From a cyanobacterium endosymbiont of Epithemia clementina EcSB (GTDB lineage: Bacteria > Cyanobacteriota > Cyanobacteriia > Cyanobacteriales > Microcystaceae), in assembly GCF_029919255.1 (NCBI RefSeq), contig NZ_CP123991.1, positions 1,233,110-1,297,109 of the forward strand: a stretch of 64,000 bases of DNA, written 5' to 3'. Below, piece after piece: positions 10,397 through 20,574 of the stretch (within the stretch, counting starts at the first letter, position 1; each line of letters begins with the position of its first letter). The position numbers and the translations under genes are program-made. The notes beneath the pieces were generated by a model. That model was given only the letters and a program-made list of their open reading frames with translations, ran no database searches and had not been told where the DNA came from.

Positions 10397-11161
10397 TCAA
10401 TTTCCTGTTAACTTCAACATTCCAATTCCACTGAAATATAGCCCTAACACAGCAGCAGCTAACAAAGATTGAGTTAACGGATCGGTGGAAGGAGTTAAAA
10501 CAGCCCCCAAAATAACAGAACCTAGAACAATTACACGCCATCCTTTAAGCATTCGTTTCGAAGAAACGATTCCAAGAAATCCTAAAATTAACTGAATAAT
10601 AGGAATTTGAAAAGCAAGTCCAGTACTAAACATCAATAGTAAAATAAACTCAAAATAACGATCAATTGACCAGGACTGTGCAACGATATCAGCTCCATAA
10701 TTGATAAAAAACTGTAAAGCAGCGGGAATCAATGCCCAATAAGCAAAGGCTAATCCAACTAAAAATAAAACACTTGATCCTAAGACGACAGGACCTAATA
10801 AACGACGCTCTCGACGGGTTAAACCAGGTAAAATAAATTGAAGAATTTGGTAGATAAGAAAGGGACTAGATATCAAGAATCCACTATATCCAGCAACTTT
10901 GATCGATACAAAAAAGAATTCTCCTGGAGCTAATTGTAAAAATTCAACATCTTTAGCAGGAACTTGCAACCATTGCACTAAAGGTTTTACAAAGATAAAA
11001 CAGCCAATTATTCCGATAACAACTGCAATTAATCCATAAAAAATACGTTGACGCAATTCCTCAAGATGATCAAACAAGGACATTTCTACATCATTGGGAA
11101 TTTCGTTGAGATAAGTCTGTTGATCGGTTAGAGATGGAGTTTTAGTATCTGTTGTAGCCAT
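10397..11161 (-). CDS. Sec-independent protein translocase TatC
   Basis: 254 residues, the normal TatC size. It has six predicted membrane segments and the family signature: cytosolic N-terminus ending in [13 protein letters not shown] (about 28-40), the conserved Glu in the first periplasmic loop region (LAPGEFFF), and PGLTRRERR after the second segment. TatC is the receptor of the twin-arginine pathway, binding RR signal peptides and recruiting TatA to export folded cofactor proteins. No tatA is present in the window. Retention of Tat suggests that folded redox proteins still have to cross the membrane. The gene is monocistronic here, with a decayed gene downstream. Confidence 0.97.
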   Translation of the reverse strand: MATTDTKTPSLTDQQTYLNEIPNDVEMSLFDHLEELRQRIFYGLIAVVIGIIGCFIFVKPLVQWLQVPAKDVEFLQLAPGEFFFVSIKVAGYSGFLISSPFLIYQILQFILPGLTRRERRLLGPVVLGSSVLFLVGLAFAYWALIPAALQFFINYGADIVAQSWSIDRYFEFILLLMFSTGLAFQIPIIQLILGFLGIVSSKRMLKGWRVIVLGSVILGAVLTPSTDPLTQSLLAAAVLGLYFSGIGMLKLTGN

Positions 11162-11571
11162 AATATAGAATTTGTAATCATAATTACTGCTTTACTATTT
11201 TAGTTCGTCATGACTTGAGTATAAATTCTTATTTATGTAAATATCTCTCAGTAAAACTTTATAAGAAACTTAAAATTTTGTTTTAGACAAAGAAAAATAT
11301 TATGGTTACTCATTAACAGGTTAGCTCAAACACCCCCTAACTTAAAACTAAAAGTATGGACTCATGACCCAAAATCGCACCTGAATTAGAGAGAACCAGC
11401 CTTAACTGTTATCTATGTTCTCTATAGAAATCGATTTTTATAAATGAGTTATGCGATCACTCCTTAACGAACCTTGAACTTGCTTGTAAGATATATAGAC
11501 ATAATGGATCGGAAGAGAATCTACCATTTTATTGTAAACAAAATTTCCAGTTTATTCTAATCAAGTTAAGT
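11162..11571. other. Short intergenic gap
   Basis: AT-rich spacer between the acyltransferase-like gene upstream and tatC downstream, both on the minus strand. It presumably contains the tatC promoter. No protein-like frame or strong hairpin was seen. Confidence 0.4.
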
Positions 11572-12897
11572 TTAGTCACTTGTACCATTACATACTTCAG
11601 TTAAAGAATAAATTACATCATCAGCTAGTAATTCTAAGGTTTCTTGACTAATAGAAGGTTGGGAAACAGTAAAGTTAAGACTCATTTTTTCATTAAATGT
11701 TGCAACAGCAACCGTAAAAATTCTATTAAAAACAACATTAGACGGAACAAAACTAATTTCTTCTAAGGTTAATATCCCTTTAGCTTCAGGAATCTTAATT
11801 CTGCCGATATTAGTAACAGAAATTGTCGCAAAAGTTGTTTCAGGATTTGCCAAGAAATTTTCTACAATTTTTCGAAGGAAAAATAAAGGTTTGAACATAT
11901 CTTTTCGCTTTAAACCTTTATTGATTTGTCGAGTAACATCTCTTGCTAAACCCCAAAATAATATCTCTGATTTTAGAGTATGAAAAGATGTTAAAAACGA
12001 GGTAAACATTCCCATGTTTTCAGGGGCAATTTCTGGCTTAATTCTTCGCCGTAAATCTACATAAGAAGCACAGGAAATATTAATTTTTCTTGATTTATCT
12101 TTCCTGAGCTTATTAGCAACTGCAATCAACATAGCTGAACATAAAGCTCCGTGAACTGTTGTATTTTCTAATTTACATAATTTAATTAATTTTCTTGTAT
12201 TTTCTGGAGCTAAATATCGCTGAGTTATTCCACAGCTACGTAACTCGATAGCTACATTTTTTTCAGATTTCAATGATTCTATCTGATAGATAAACATTTT
12301 AGTTTTAAGCATACCTAAAAAACAAACACTATTAATTATACATATTTGATTTTTAATCCATTGAAGAAAGGAATTATCTAAGGATAAGGGGGTAGATACT
12401 AGAGATAAATTAGGTTTTAATTCTAAATTTTGTTCTGAAGCAATGATTTGACAATAATTGAATATCTCTGCTTGAAGTCTCACAGATGATAAGCCATCCG
12501 ATATGGCATGATGTATGGTCGTGATCAGATATTTTATCTCAGGTTTTTGTTTATCTAAAATTAATAGACATCTCAATAAATACTTATTGCTTTCCAAGGG
12601 AGTGTTTAATTCTTTCAAAATGAGACTTTTTAAAGGAATATGTTGCTCATGGTAAAGAGTATTTAAAGGGATTTTATAAGTTTTGTTAGAAGTAAAATGT
12701 AGATTATCTAAAGTTCCTACAATTCGATAATCTAGATATGGATAATTAAATTGAACTAAATCCAAGGCCTTCCTTAGAATTGCTTGATTAATATCACCCC
12801 TAATACGACTTATGATAACTATATTTAATGAGCCTCCGCAGCGATTCAAAATCTCCATCACTTGTTCATTAGAAATTAACTTTTTTGGTTTAGGCAT
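11572..12897 (-). CDS. Stand-alone condensation-domain acyltransferase-like protein
   Basis: 441 residues. HHAISDG at 129-135 is the HHxxxDG catalytic motif of the chloramphenicol-acetyltransferase/condensation superfamily (NRPS C domains, PapA5, alcohol acyltransferases). A later ISVTNIGRI segment and the C-terminal NFTVSQPSISQETLELLADD fit the second half of such folds. No carrier-protein or adenylation domain is attached and no NRPS gene is nearby, so a free acyltransferase making an ester or amide from an acyl-CoA or acyl-ACP is more likely than peptide synthesis. Substrate unknown. It diverges from ispD across 100 bp. The frame is intact over 1.3 kb in a genome where accessory genes are dying, implying a retained role. 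Confidence 0.75.
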   Translation of the reverse strand: MPKPKKLISNEQVMEILNRCGGSLNIVIISRIRGDINQAILRKALDLVQFNYPYLDYRIVGTLDNLHFTSNKTYKIPLNTLYHEQHIPLKSLILKELNTPLESNKYLLRCLLILDKQKPEIKYLITTIHHAISDGLSSVRLQAEIFNYCQIIASEQNLELKPNLSLVSTPLSLDNSFLQWIKNQICIINSVCFLGMLKTKMFIYQIESLKSEKNVAIELRSCGITQRYLAPENTRKLIKLCKLENTTVHGALCSAMLIAVANKLRKDKSRKINISCASYVDLRRRIKPEIAPENMGMFTSFLTSFHTLKSEILFWGLARDVTRQINKGLKRKDMFKPLFFLRKIVENFLANPETTFATISVTNIGRIKIPEAKGILTLEEISFVPSNVVFNRIFTVAVATFNEKMSLNFTVSQPSISQETLELLADDVIYSLTEVCNGTSD

Positions 12898-12997
12898 AAC
12901 AGTTAATCGCTCATTAAGTTAACGTGATCATTTTAAGTGATCAAAGTGTATTTAAAATAATATACTATTTATAAATATATCGTTCTCTTATGAAAGA
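12898..12997. promoter_or_regulatory. Divergent promoter region, acyltransferase/ispD
   Basis: The 100 bp between two divergent starts must hold both promoters. It contains TGATCA-ttttaag-TGATCA at 12925-12943, a 6-7-6 inverted repeat that could be an operator, and a TATACT at about 12961-12966 suited as a -10 for ispD. Assignment is by position only. Confidence 0.35.
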
Positions 12998-13687
12998 ATG
13001 CATTTATTAATTCCGGCAGCAGGATTGGGAAAACGAATGGGAAGCGATCAAAACAAACTTCTCCTTAGTCTCTTAGGAAAACCTTTATTAACTTGGACAC
13101 TTCTGGCGGCTGAAGCATCTGAGAAAATTTGCTGGATCGGTATTATCGGTAAATCTTATGACTTTCCTAGTTTTCAGGAAATTCTTGCAAATCTTTCTGT
13201 GACTAAACCAGTGGAATTAATCCAAGGAGGCAAGACTCGTCAACAATCAGTTTATAATGGGCTACAAGCTTTATCCATAGAGGTACAAAGAATTTTAATC
13301 CATGATGGAGCAAGATGTTTAGTTACTCCAGAACTGTTTGATCGTTGTGCTGAGGAGTTATTAACCTGTCAAGGATTAATTACAGCTATTCCCGTTAGGG
13401 ACACCATTAAAGTTGTTGATCAGCATAAATTTGTTCAAAATAGCCCAAATAGATCTCAATTGTGGGCAGCTCAAACTCCTCAAGGATTTGATGTTAAACT
13501 CCTAAAAAAATGTCATGAAAAAGGACGTATTTCAGATTGGAAAGTAACCGATGATTCAGCTTTATTTGAAAAATGCAAGTTACCTGTAAAAATCGTAGAT
13601 GGGGAAGAAACAAACTTGAAAGTAACAACTCCAATTGACTTAAAAATTGCTGAATTTCTTCTTAGAAAGAAATTAGACATATCTTAA
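12998..13687 (+). CDS. ispD: 2-C-methyl-D-erythritol 4-phosphate cytidylyltransferase
   Basis: 229 residues, the full family length. IspD joins CTP and methylerythritol 4-phosphate to CDP-ME in the MEP isoprenoid pathway, cytosolic. Visible motifs: PAAGLGKRMG at 6-15 (nucleotide-binding loop), GGKTRQQSVYNGL, ILIHDGARCLV, AIPVRDTIK, QTPQGF, VTDDSALFE and the C-terminal GEETNLKVTTPIDL that closes the active site. All key regions are present, so it should be functional. Isoprenoids are needed for quinones, carotenoids and undecaprenyl phosphate even where photosynthesis is lost. It is transcribed alone, divergent from the acyltransferase. Confidence 0.97.
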   Translation: MHLLIPAAGLGKRMGSDQNKLLLSLLGKPLLTWTLLAAEASEKICWIGIIGKSYDFPSFQEILANLSVTKPVELIQGGKTRQQSVYNGLQALSIEVQRILIHDGARCLVTPELFDRCAEELLTCQGLITAIPVRDTIKVVDQHKFVQNSPNRSQLWAAQTPQGFDVKLLKKCHEKGRISDWKVTDDSALFEKCKLPVKIVDGEETNLKVTTPIDLKIAEFLLRKKLDIS

Positions 13688-15598
13688 TTGATTAATGATT
13701 TATAGATATTTGTCATCCACTATTGTGTACTTTTAAAACACTTAAATTTAGCTTTAAATCCGTTAGTAATTCTCATTTTTTAAAGAGAGACTACACATAA
13801 CTACATATAAATACTCTAAGATTTTAATAAAATGCTTAAAATATTTTTTACAAGATGCATATTAAGAAAATTTACGAATTACTGTAATCCGTACTTTAAA
13901 TACGGATTACAGTAATTCTGTAGGCTGGTTAATTCACCAATGGTTAGCAGAAGTGTTAAGTAATTTAAGAACAAAGAAAAGCATCTCTGCGTTGAAATTC
14001 TTAATGAAAGACGATTACTGTCAAGTTAGTAGAGCGGACGAGATCTCCTTTAAAATCCTAGAATAAGAGCGGTAACTTTGACTCAATGGCTTAGGATAAA
14101 TAAGATTAGCTAATTTTAGAAGATCAGGCATCACCATTGCAAAGAGAACAAAAACAATTAATTCATGACTATTTAAGAGTCTCTGGAGTTGTGTATTGGG
14201 AACTGGTTTTCTAAATATCATTTAGAATAACTTCATTATCTATTTTTTTATTTTTGATTTTTGTTACTATATCTAACTCCACCGATTAAATAACTTTTGT
14301 CCATTGAATAGCTGCTTATTTTGTTGATAAAGAACAAGCTTGTGCCAATCCTTCATTGTTTGTTAATATTCTGGTTTGTGTTTGCCCATAACCTTTGATA
14401 AATTATTTTAAATCTACGTTTTTTTTGGAAAAAGCTTATATTTTTATGTTAAATAAGTCCTAGTGTTTCCTATATTTAAAATTTAAAATTCTAGATTAAC
14501 TATTAAAGTTAAGGAGAAAAATACCTTTTGGTGACTTCCAGTCACTTTAGAAAAAATAAAAAATTTCACTACTGATAATTCATGAAAAATATCTAGTTTG
14601 AAAGATGTCGTTGAATTTCAAAAAATATGTTGTAGTTTAGCAACGGAAAAACAACCTATTTAGATAATAGTTTTGATACAGATGAACACAAGTTAATCAA
14701 TTTTAATTGTAGTCTTAATCCCCAAACCGATAAACAAGTCTGGAGTTAAGTTGGTAGATCATTCTATTCATACCGTTAGACAAATTTTACTGATGAAGTT
14801 TATTTTTTAGTGTAAAAATTGTAAATTAATTAACTTAAATATATCGCTAAAATACTGTTTATAAAAAAGCTTAAAATTATAGGTATAGACAACTATAATA
14901 GCTATTTTAAGTAATTAAGACATGTCTGAAAGCTTATCCACCTTACAAAAGTATCAAACTTATTCTTAACAGAAAGTCAGGAATAAGCTCATGAAGGGCT
15001 AACAACTGTTGATCTCTAATTTTTAATTTATAAAAAATACAATAATTTTTTTATACATCTATTCTGATAGAATTGTTGATTGAAGGATTAAGATAAATAA
15101 ATTAATAATAAAGAAAAATTATTGATGGACTCGATTCCTATTAACGGTCACTGAATTGGGGTAATAAGTTTGTACATCACAACAGCCGAAAAAGTAAGAA
15201 TACTGATAACTTATCTCTTTTTATTCTAAACTGACTGGAGCGGTTATTTCGTACTTGTTCATAAGCCCTATTTTCTAACTATTTTATCTCTGGTAATGTT
15301 CAATATACATAAATACTTCTATAAAGAGCAAAATATGAACTTTTTCGCTAAATAAACCGCTTATTAACATTGTCCTTATTTAGCAATCATCAACAATAAT
15401 ATTGAATTGTTGTAAAGTGGATTTGTCTTGCATAAGAATATGGGTTAGCCTTTTTTGATTAAAGGCGGCTAGAAGTTATCGTAAAGATAACACAAAGGTT
15501 ACAATGACCATTCGTAGATTACAGACTAAGTTATATTACTGATATTGCAGTCGTTGATTAGATTCAAACTGTTTTTACTACTCTTAATAAACTTGCTC
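13688..15598. other. Gene-poor gap of 1.9 kb
   Basis: Contains the inverted repeat at 13876-13918. On the minus strand 14021-14221 there is an open frame of 66 codons with one hydrophobic segment (VFVLFAMVMPDLL), which may be a small membrane protein or a fragment; I recognise no family. A plus-strand protein-like piece at about 14530-14700 (LKDVVEFQKICCSLATEKQ) is interrupted by stops. The remainder is featureless AT-rich DNA. Confidence 0.4.
13876..13918. terminator. Perfect 18-bp inverted repeat downstream of ispD
   Basis: Arms GAATTACTGTAATCCGTA (13876-13893) and its exact complement (13901-13918) flank a 7-base loop CTTTAAA. It starts 189 bp after the ispD stop. There is no long T run, so it could be an atypical terminator or the scar of a lost gene or small mobile element. 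Confidence 0.55.
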
Positions 15599-16876
15599 TT
15601 AACGTTCAAATTCTTGTTCTAAAACATCCTTTTCAGTCGTATAGCTAATATCGGCTTCAGTGATTAATTTTTCTGCTGCAAACTCACAAGCATATTTTAT
15701 TTTTTGCTGTAGGCTTTCATTTGGTTGCAATAAATTTTCTGCTCTTTTTTGCCGAATCATATTACGGTATTCGATTCTGTTATTACGCCACTGAATCCAG
15801 AAGTGGCGAATCAAAGGAATTCCTAGGAAGGCTATTGCATAGACTAATAATATCCAATAAATAGAACTAGCAAAGGATACTAATCCAGTCATTTGATTTA
15901 TTAATTTAGGATCTTTAATTAAATATCCTAAAACTAGAGCGAGAATAAAATTTAATACTCCTAACCCAATTGCTAACATAATTTGTCTGCTACTAGCTCG
16001 ACTAAAGTAATAAGATTTTTCTTTTAAGTAGCTAGTAACTAAACGCTTTTTATGGAGTTGAGCTGTTACTTGTAACTCAGGGAAATAATATATTATTTCT
16101 CCTTGGGGGGAGACTTTAGGATAACCGTTAAATCTCGTTAAAATAGGCAACATATAATCTTCACTATCTTCGTCGTATTGAGTTATCTTATCGAGATAAG
16201 GAGAAATTTGTTGAGCAATAATTGCTCCTTTATTATTACGAATTACTGACCCAATTTCTCGCCAACGAGATTCTTCCAAGTCGTAATTAGGATTACCTTC
16301 ACCGAAGAGAAATGAAAAAATAGCTTCTAGGAAATTAAGATCGCTTTCTTGCTGATTTTTTTCAGAACTTTGATACGATTTATCTCGATGAAGACTATAA
16401 TTGTGATCAGGATAAAAAACCCAAAATAAATCGGAAAAATTTGGAAGAAAAATAAAATTGCCTCCATAACCTGGACCTCTACTTTCTTGAGAATCTCTAT
16501 CTCTTTCACTATTAGAACTAATAGCAACAATAATCATACCAATAGTAATCATCATCAAAACGACAGAAGCAATCAGAATTACTCCAAAAGAAATACGAAT
16601 TAAATAAAAAAGAGCATTCCATATTTTTTTCAAGGTTTCTTTGAAGCGCAGTTTCCAGTATTTATTACGGATAATTGTCTTAAAATTTTGTGGAAAAAGA
16701 TAGATGATGTCACCAGATTTAGCTACTTGTAAATGTCCTCCGCTATCGGAAGCTAAAGCTAGCAACCCCTGTTGTGCTACATTCAGTTCGAGTCCTGCTT
16801 GGGTAGCGACATCTCCAACAGTAACGCGATATCCTAATTGTTCCACGGATGTCATGATTTCAGGACTGAGAGTCAT
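15599..16876 (-). CDS. Conserved cyanobacterial multi-pass membrane protein
   Basis: 425 residues. The N-terminal ~75 residues (VTVGDVATQAGLELNVAQQG, then SGDIIYLFP) look like a small winged-helix-type module. A hydrophobic stretch follows at about 88-120. A second copy-like element (NNKGAIIAQQISPYL ... YPKVSPQGEIIYYFPELQ) lies near 215-275, and two further membrane segments near 300-320 and 335-360 precede a charged tail. The repeated 'G-IIY-FP' motif suggests two related soluble modules around membrane helices. It resembles cyanobacterial/chloroplast proteins annotated loosely as iron-sulfur-cluster-biosynthesis-like (Arabidopsis At5g03900 type), but that function is not demonstrated and I see no cysteine cluster. 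Confidence 0.65.
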   Translation of the reverse strand: MTLSPEIMTSVEQLGYRVTVGDVATQAGLELNVAQQGLLALASDSGGHLQVAKSGDIIYLFPQNFKTIIRNKYWKLRFKETLKKIWNALFYLIRISFGVILIASVVLMMITIGMIIVAISSNSERDRDSQESRGPGYGGNFIFLPNFSDLFWVFYPDHNYSLHRDKSYQSSEKNQQESDLNFLEAIFSFLFGEGNPNYDLEESRWREIGSVIRNNKGAIIAQQISPYLDKITQYDEDSEDYMLPILTRFNGYPKVSPQGEIIYYFPELQVTAQLHKKRLVTSYLKEKSYYFSRASSRQIMLAIGLGVLNFILALVLGYLIKDPKLINQMTGLVSFASSIYWILLVYAIAFLGIPLIRHFWIQWRNNRIEYRNMIRQKRAENLLQPNESLQQKIKYACEFAAEKLITEADISYTTEKDVLEQEFER

Positions 16877-18115
16877 ATTACATTGCCTTCTTTATAATCT
16901 TTTCTAATTTTTAGTATAAATAACTTATCTTGGACACTTTCTACTCGTCTGTAACCTTAAATAAATATAAAAAAACATAACTTATAAAAGTTAAATGATT
17001 CTCATTAACTTAAAATTTTACAAATTAATAACAATATCAAGTTTTAAATAATAAAAATATATACATAAATTTTCCTTAATTTTTATCTCAAAAATATAAC
17101 TTTAATAAAGTTATATTTTTGAGATATTTAACCTGGGTAGGTTATACTCATCACTAAAAAAACTAAATATAAAAATCAGAAGTGGTAAGATAAAATTTTT
17201 TTTCTAAAAAAATAATCCACTTAAGTAGATAGCTATAAATAAATATTCATTTTTTTATATAAAAAAGCAACTAAAAGATAATTTATATCGCTTTAATTTA
17301 TTATTAATAATAAATTTTCCAATAAAAGATTTGGTTAACTGCTTCAGCTAAATTATGTTCATCTTTAAATATACTTACGACAATTACATAAGCTTCTATT
17401 TTATGTCATTTCTCTTTTATTTGATTTTATTTCTTAAAAATACTTACGATTTTTTTATTAAGCAATTAATTCGGCAATTGTTTTTATCGTTTTAATTGCT
17501 GATAGTTTCACTCAATCTACAAATTCTTTTAATTTTCATTCTTTGATAGATAAATCAGATATTTCTGAGCTTGTTCTCATTCTAGGAGATTTTTATTTAG
17601 GTGCAAGTTAACTTTGATAGTTCTTGTTTTTATAATCATGCTAGCTGAACTTTTAGAAAGTCTGATGTCTAGCAATTACTCTTTTTTAACCACTTTGTTA
17701 GTTTATACCTATTCAAGCTAAACTGCTTATTATTCCATTTCAGATGATCCATATGCATAGAAATATGTGACTCAAATAACTTCCACTACTTACTAAGTAT
17801 AGAGAAATAAAAAAATTTAGAGCTTCAACTTGTGCGACGAGCGACCTTATCATAACTGACTCTCAATGGAGAGAAAAAAACTTATTTAATTTCTCTAGTC
17901 CTTTCCCTAAAATTAGAGTTAGAGTGCATTCACTGCGCTAAATTAAAAACTAATAAAAGATTAAATTCTAATTCTACAAAAACAAAGCCCGCCTTCGCCG
18001 ACTCAATTAATAGGTTATGTAGACAACCTTTGCTTGTATGTCCTAACTTTTTAGGATTTAAGTCCATGATGTGTAATGCGTAATGTTGAGCAGAACTGAG
18101 ACTATAAAATTCAAT
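16877..18115. other. Gap between dnaE-C and the membrane-protein gene
   Basis: Very AT-rich. Holds the inverted repeat at 17085-17125 and, at about 17480-17610, a short plus-strand readable stretch (SLIDKSDISELVLILGDFYL). DNA around 17610-17665 resembles that at 25255-25320, suggesting a dispersed repeat. A GC-richer patch at about 17990-18005 lies just downstream of dnaE-C and may be part of its 3' end. Confidence 0.4.
17085..17125. repeat. Perfect 19-bp inverted repeat
   Basis: ATCTCAAAAATATAACTTT (17085-17103), loop AAT, exact complement at 17107-17125. It is in gene-free DNA and could form a stable hairpin or cruciform. Confidence 0.75.
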
Positions 18116-19468
18116 TCACTGAGCTACAGACATTAAAGAGCTAGTGTAAACAAGAAATTCAGCATTCTCAAGAGAAGAAATGGCCCTAAATTCATTTTGT
18201 ACCCAATAATTTTGACCGAAACGGATAAACTTTTGTTGATCTCCAATACTAATAATGGCAATAACTGGAATTTTAGCTTTTGTTTTATCTCTAGAATTTT
18301 CCTGAAGAATTCTTTTTAAATTCTGTTGAGAATTTTTATTAACTGCTTGCTGAAGAGTTAATTTAACTATTAGTAGTTTTACATTTTCTATAACTTCTCC
18401 ATTTTCAATAATGAGTTGAACTTTATCATCTCGACGGTCAACCTTACCCCAAATAATCAGATGGTTATCTTCAATCAATAGTTCTTTAATGCGTTCATAA
18501 ACATCAGAAAAAACTACCCCTTCTGATTGTCCTGAAATATCCTCTAATGTTAGAAATGCCATCTCTTTTCCAGTTTTAGTCACTATCTTTTTGACCTCAT
18601 TAACCATCACAACAGCACTAACTTTAGATTTGTATCTTTGATTCTCTAATTCACTCAAATTAACTGGGGATAAAATTTGAGCTGCTTTTTTAACTAATTT
18701 TAAAGGATGATCAGAAACATAAAAACCTAAATGTTCTTTTTCTAATTTAAGTCGTTTAGGTAAGGAAAAATCAGCTATAGAAGGAGAGCTGGGTTCCTGC
18801 TCAAATTTAGACTGATTGTTGGCATTATTCTGGATATCATTTCCTAGCATATCAAAGATATTTAATTGTCCAGTTTCTTTTTCTTTAGCTCGTTTTTGTG
18901 CCCAAGAAATAATCAAGTCAAGATCATTTATTAATTGATTTCGATTGGCTTGTACTTTATCAAATGCTCCACAATAGATTAAAGTTTCTAAGGCTCGTCT
19001 GTTGACTACTCGTAAGTCAACACGACAGCAAAAATCGGACAGGGATTTAAAATCTCCTTCTTTATTTCTAGCTTTTAATATGTTATCAATAGTTCCTTCT
19101 CCTAAATTCTTAACCGCCGATAATCCAAATAGAATGTTATCCCCAATAGGAGTAAAATCTTTTTGAGAACGATTAATATCAGGAGGATTAACATGGATTC
19201 CCATCTTTTGAGAATTTTCTCGGTACTTTTCTACCTTATCTTGATTGTCACTACTAGCCGTCAATAAAGCCGTCATGTATTCAACAGGATAATTTGCTTT
19301 TAAATAAGCGGTTTGATAGGTTATATAAGCATAAGCAGTGGAGTGAGATTTATTAAAGCAGTTAGATGCAACTGCGCCGTTAGCCAAGACAAAATTATGA
19401 TCTTGAACAACTCCAATATCATAAACCGGTCGTTTTCCTAAAGACTTACAACTAATAATTTTAGTCAT
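18116..19468 (-). CDS. dnaE-C: DNA polymerase III alpha subunit, C-terminal half with split-intein C fragment
   Basis: 450 residues. Residues 1-36 are the C fragment of the cyanobacterial DnaE split intein: the [12 protein letters not shown] block, then ANGAVASN ending in Asn36. The extein begins at Cys37 ([12 protein letters not shown]). Family knowledge: this piece joins the Int-N fragment encoded elsewhere on the chromosome and ligates the two DnaE halves by trans-splicing. The extein holds the end of the polymerase finger/thumb region, helix-hairpin-helix (about 110-170) and an OB-fold near 290-360. Length matches free-living relatives, and the splice residues N36 and C37 are intact, so splicing should work. 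The N-terminal half is outside the window. The start lies only 3 bp from the divergent glycosyltransferase remnant, so its promoter must lie inside that remnant. Confidence 0.97.
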   Translation of the reverse strand: MTKIISCKSLGKRPVYDIGVVQDHNFVLANGAVASNCFNKSHSTAYAYITYQTAYLKANYPVEYMTALLTASSDNQDKVEKYRENSQKMGIHVNPPDINRSQKDFTPIGDNILFGLSAVKNLGEGTIDNILKARNKEGDFKSLSDFCCRVDLRVVNRRALETLIYCGAFDKVQANRNQLINDLDLIISWAQKRAKEKETGQLNIFDMLGNDIQNNANNQSKFEQEPSSPSIADFSLPKRLKLEKEHLGFYVSDHPLKLVKKAAQILSPVNLSELENQRYKSKVSAVVMVNEVKKIVTKTGKEMAFLTLEDISGQSEGVVFSDVYERIKELLIEDNHLIIWGKVDRRDDKVQLIIENGEVIENVKLLIVKLTLQQAVNKNSQQNLKRILQENSRDKTKAKIPVIAIISIGDQQKFIRFGQNYWVQNEFRAISSLENAEFLVYTSSLMSVAQ

Positions 19469-19471
19469 GTT

Positions 19472-19835
19472 ATGTCAACCAATAATTTTTTAAAAAAATA
19501 TGAGAACTTCTCTAAACAAATAGGTCTAGCTATAGTTATCATTAACTATCGTACCCCCAATTTAGTCATTGACTGTTTGCGTTTACTGCAAAAGCAAATA
19601 GACATTAATGAACATTGCGTTATACTGGTGGATAGTACCTCTAAGTGTGACTCAGTTCTTATGTTAAAACAGCGTATTCTCGATAATCAATACAATTCTT
19701 GGGTCACACTGATCGAATCTCCTGTCAATGAAGGATTTTTAGCAGGAAATAACGTTAGTATTAAAGCTGTCACTGCTAATGAGTGTTGAGTTTTATATTT
19801 ATTAATACCAAAAGTAATCACTAAATAATTTTTTA
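19472..19835 (+). pseudogene. Truncated family-2 glycosyltransferase
   Basis: The open part (105 codons to 19789) matches only the N-terminal third of a GT-A glycosyltransferase: AIVIINYRTPNLVIDCL, then VILVDSTS in place of the usual VVDNxS, then SPVNEGFLAGNN. A TGA ends it just where the metal-binding DxD region should follow. After the stop the same frame reads VLYLLIPKVIT, like a damaged VLFLNPDT motif, then decays. The catalytic region is therefore lost. Relatives transfer sugars such as rhamnose to surface polysaccharides. Confidence 0.8.
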
Positions 19836-20525
19836 TTAACTAAATAGAAATGCGAAGTATACCAAGGAAATTAAAATCTATTAACTCTCATTGTAAATAA
19901 AACCCTACTCGATAAAATCTTAGAAACTAAACAGAAAACCGACAAATCAAATGCTAAACTAATCTAGTATTTGATTTATTAGTTTTCTGTTTACAGCCTG
20001 GTAAGATGTTATAAAACAACTCTGACTTCAGAGCCTTAGCCACATCAGAGAAGAATGCAATCTTAAATTGATCCTCAACGACTCCTAATAATTATTAATT
20101 AGTACTAAATTAGTACTAATTAATAATTATACAATATTTGACACACAAATACCGGAATGCGACTTAAGAAGTTAAGTTCTCTAGACTTTATTGCTTGACA
20201 AGACTAGTGTAAATACGGCTACGGCTCATCATTATTAGCACGGCGATAAAAGCAAAACGAGATTTATAGTCAATGTCCAAAGAATCAAATAAAAAATACT
20301 ACTTTAATCGGATTAATAACTATCAAAATACCCCTCGTACTTTTTACTTTCGAAGAGCAAACAAGTAAATAAATTTTTTAACCTCATATAACGAAAGTAT
20401 TAATCCGAAACTGTTTGCTGGGGCTTATGTTATCGCTGATAATTTACCGTTCCATAAAGCTACAGCTGTAATGACTTTGAAAGCTGCTCAATCAAAAGGA
20501 ATGGAGTGAAACTTGCCACTTACGG
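19836..20525. other. Gap with inverted repeats and an unidentified remnant
   Basis: At 19931-19993 is a long imperfect inverted repeat (AAACAGAAAAC ... GTTTTCTGTTT outer arms, CAAATCAAAT/ATTTGATTT inner). At 20088-20130 is a perfect one. From about 20340 to 20515 the plus strand reads NPKLFAGAYVIADNLPFHKA and then LKAAQSKGME in one frame before a TGA, clearly a gene fragment. The words recall transposase or sensor proteins, but I cannot assign it. Confidence 0.45.
20088..20130. repeat. Perfect 20-bp inverted repeat
   Basis: ATAATTATTAATTAGTACTA (20088-20107), loop AAT, and exact complement (20111-20130). It is one of a set of similar-sized but sequence-unrelated inverted repeats in the window. 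Confidence 0.8.
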
Positions 20526-20567
20526 AGAGGACTGCTTTTTAATACTAGTATTAAAAAGCAGTCCTCT
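20526..20567. terminator. 42-bp perfect palindrome next to a gene end
   Basis: Left half AGAGGACTGCTTTTTAATACT and right half its exact complement, with no spacer. It begins 8 bp beyond the stop of the minus-strand gene ending at 20575, so a terminator role for that gene is likely. It may also serve the decayed plus-strand gene on its other side. T runs occur within the arms rather than after them. Confidence 0.7.
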
Positions 20568-20574
20568 GTCAATA

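Noticed and set aside
16327-16530. 67-codon minus-strand ORF inside the membrane-protein gene
   Set aside because: Shadow frame; its Ile/Lys-rich text comes from the out-of-frame reading of the larger gene.
17990-18060. Small structured RNA in the GC-richer patch beyond dnaE-C
   Set aside because: Only a weak AGGTT/AACCT pairing was found and no known RNA consensus could be matched.
20340-20515. Third transposase copy (text AYVIADNLPFHKA resembles an IS630 DNLPAHK motif)
   Set aside because: The following residues do not continue with the PPYSPDFNPIEN motif, so the family is not secure; kept as an unidentified fragment.
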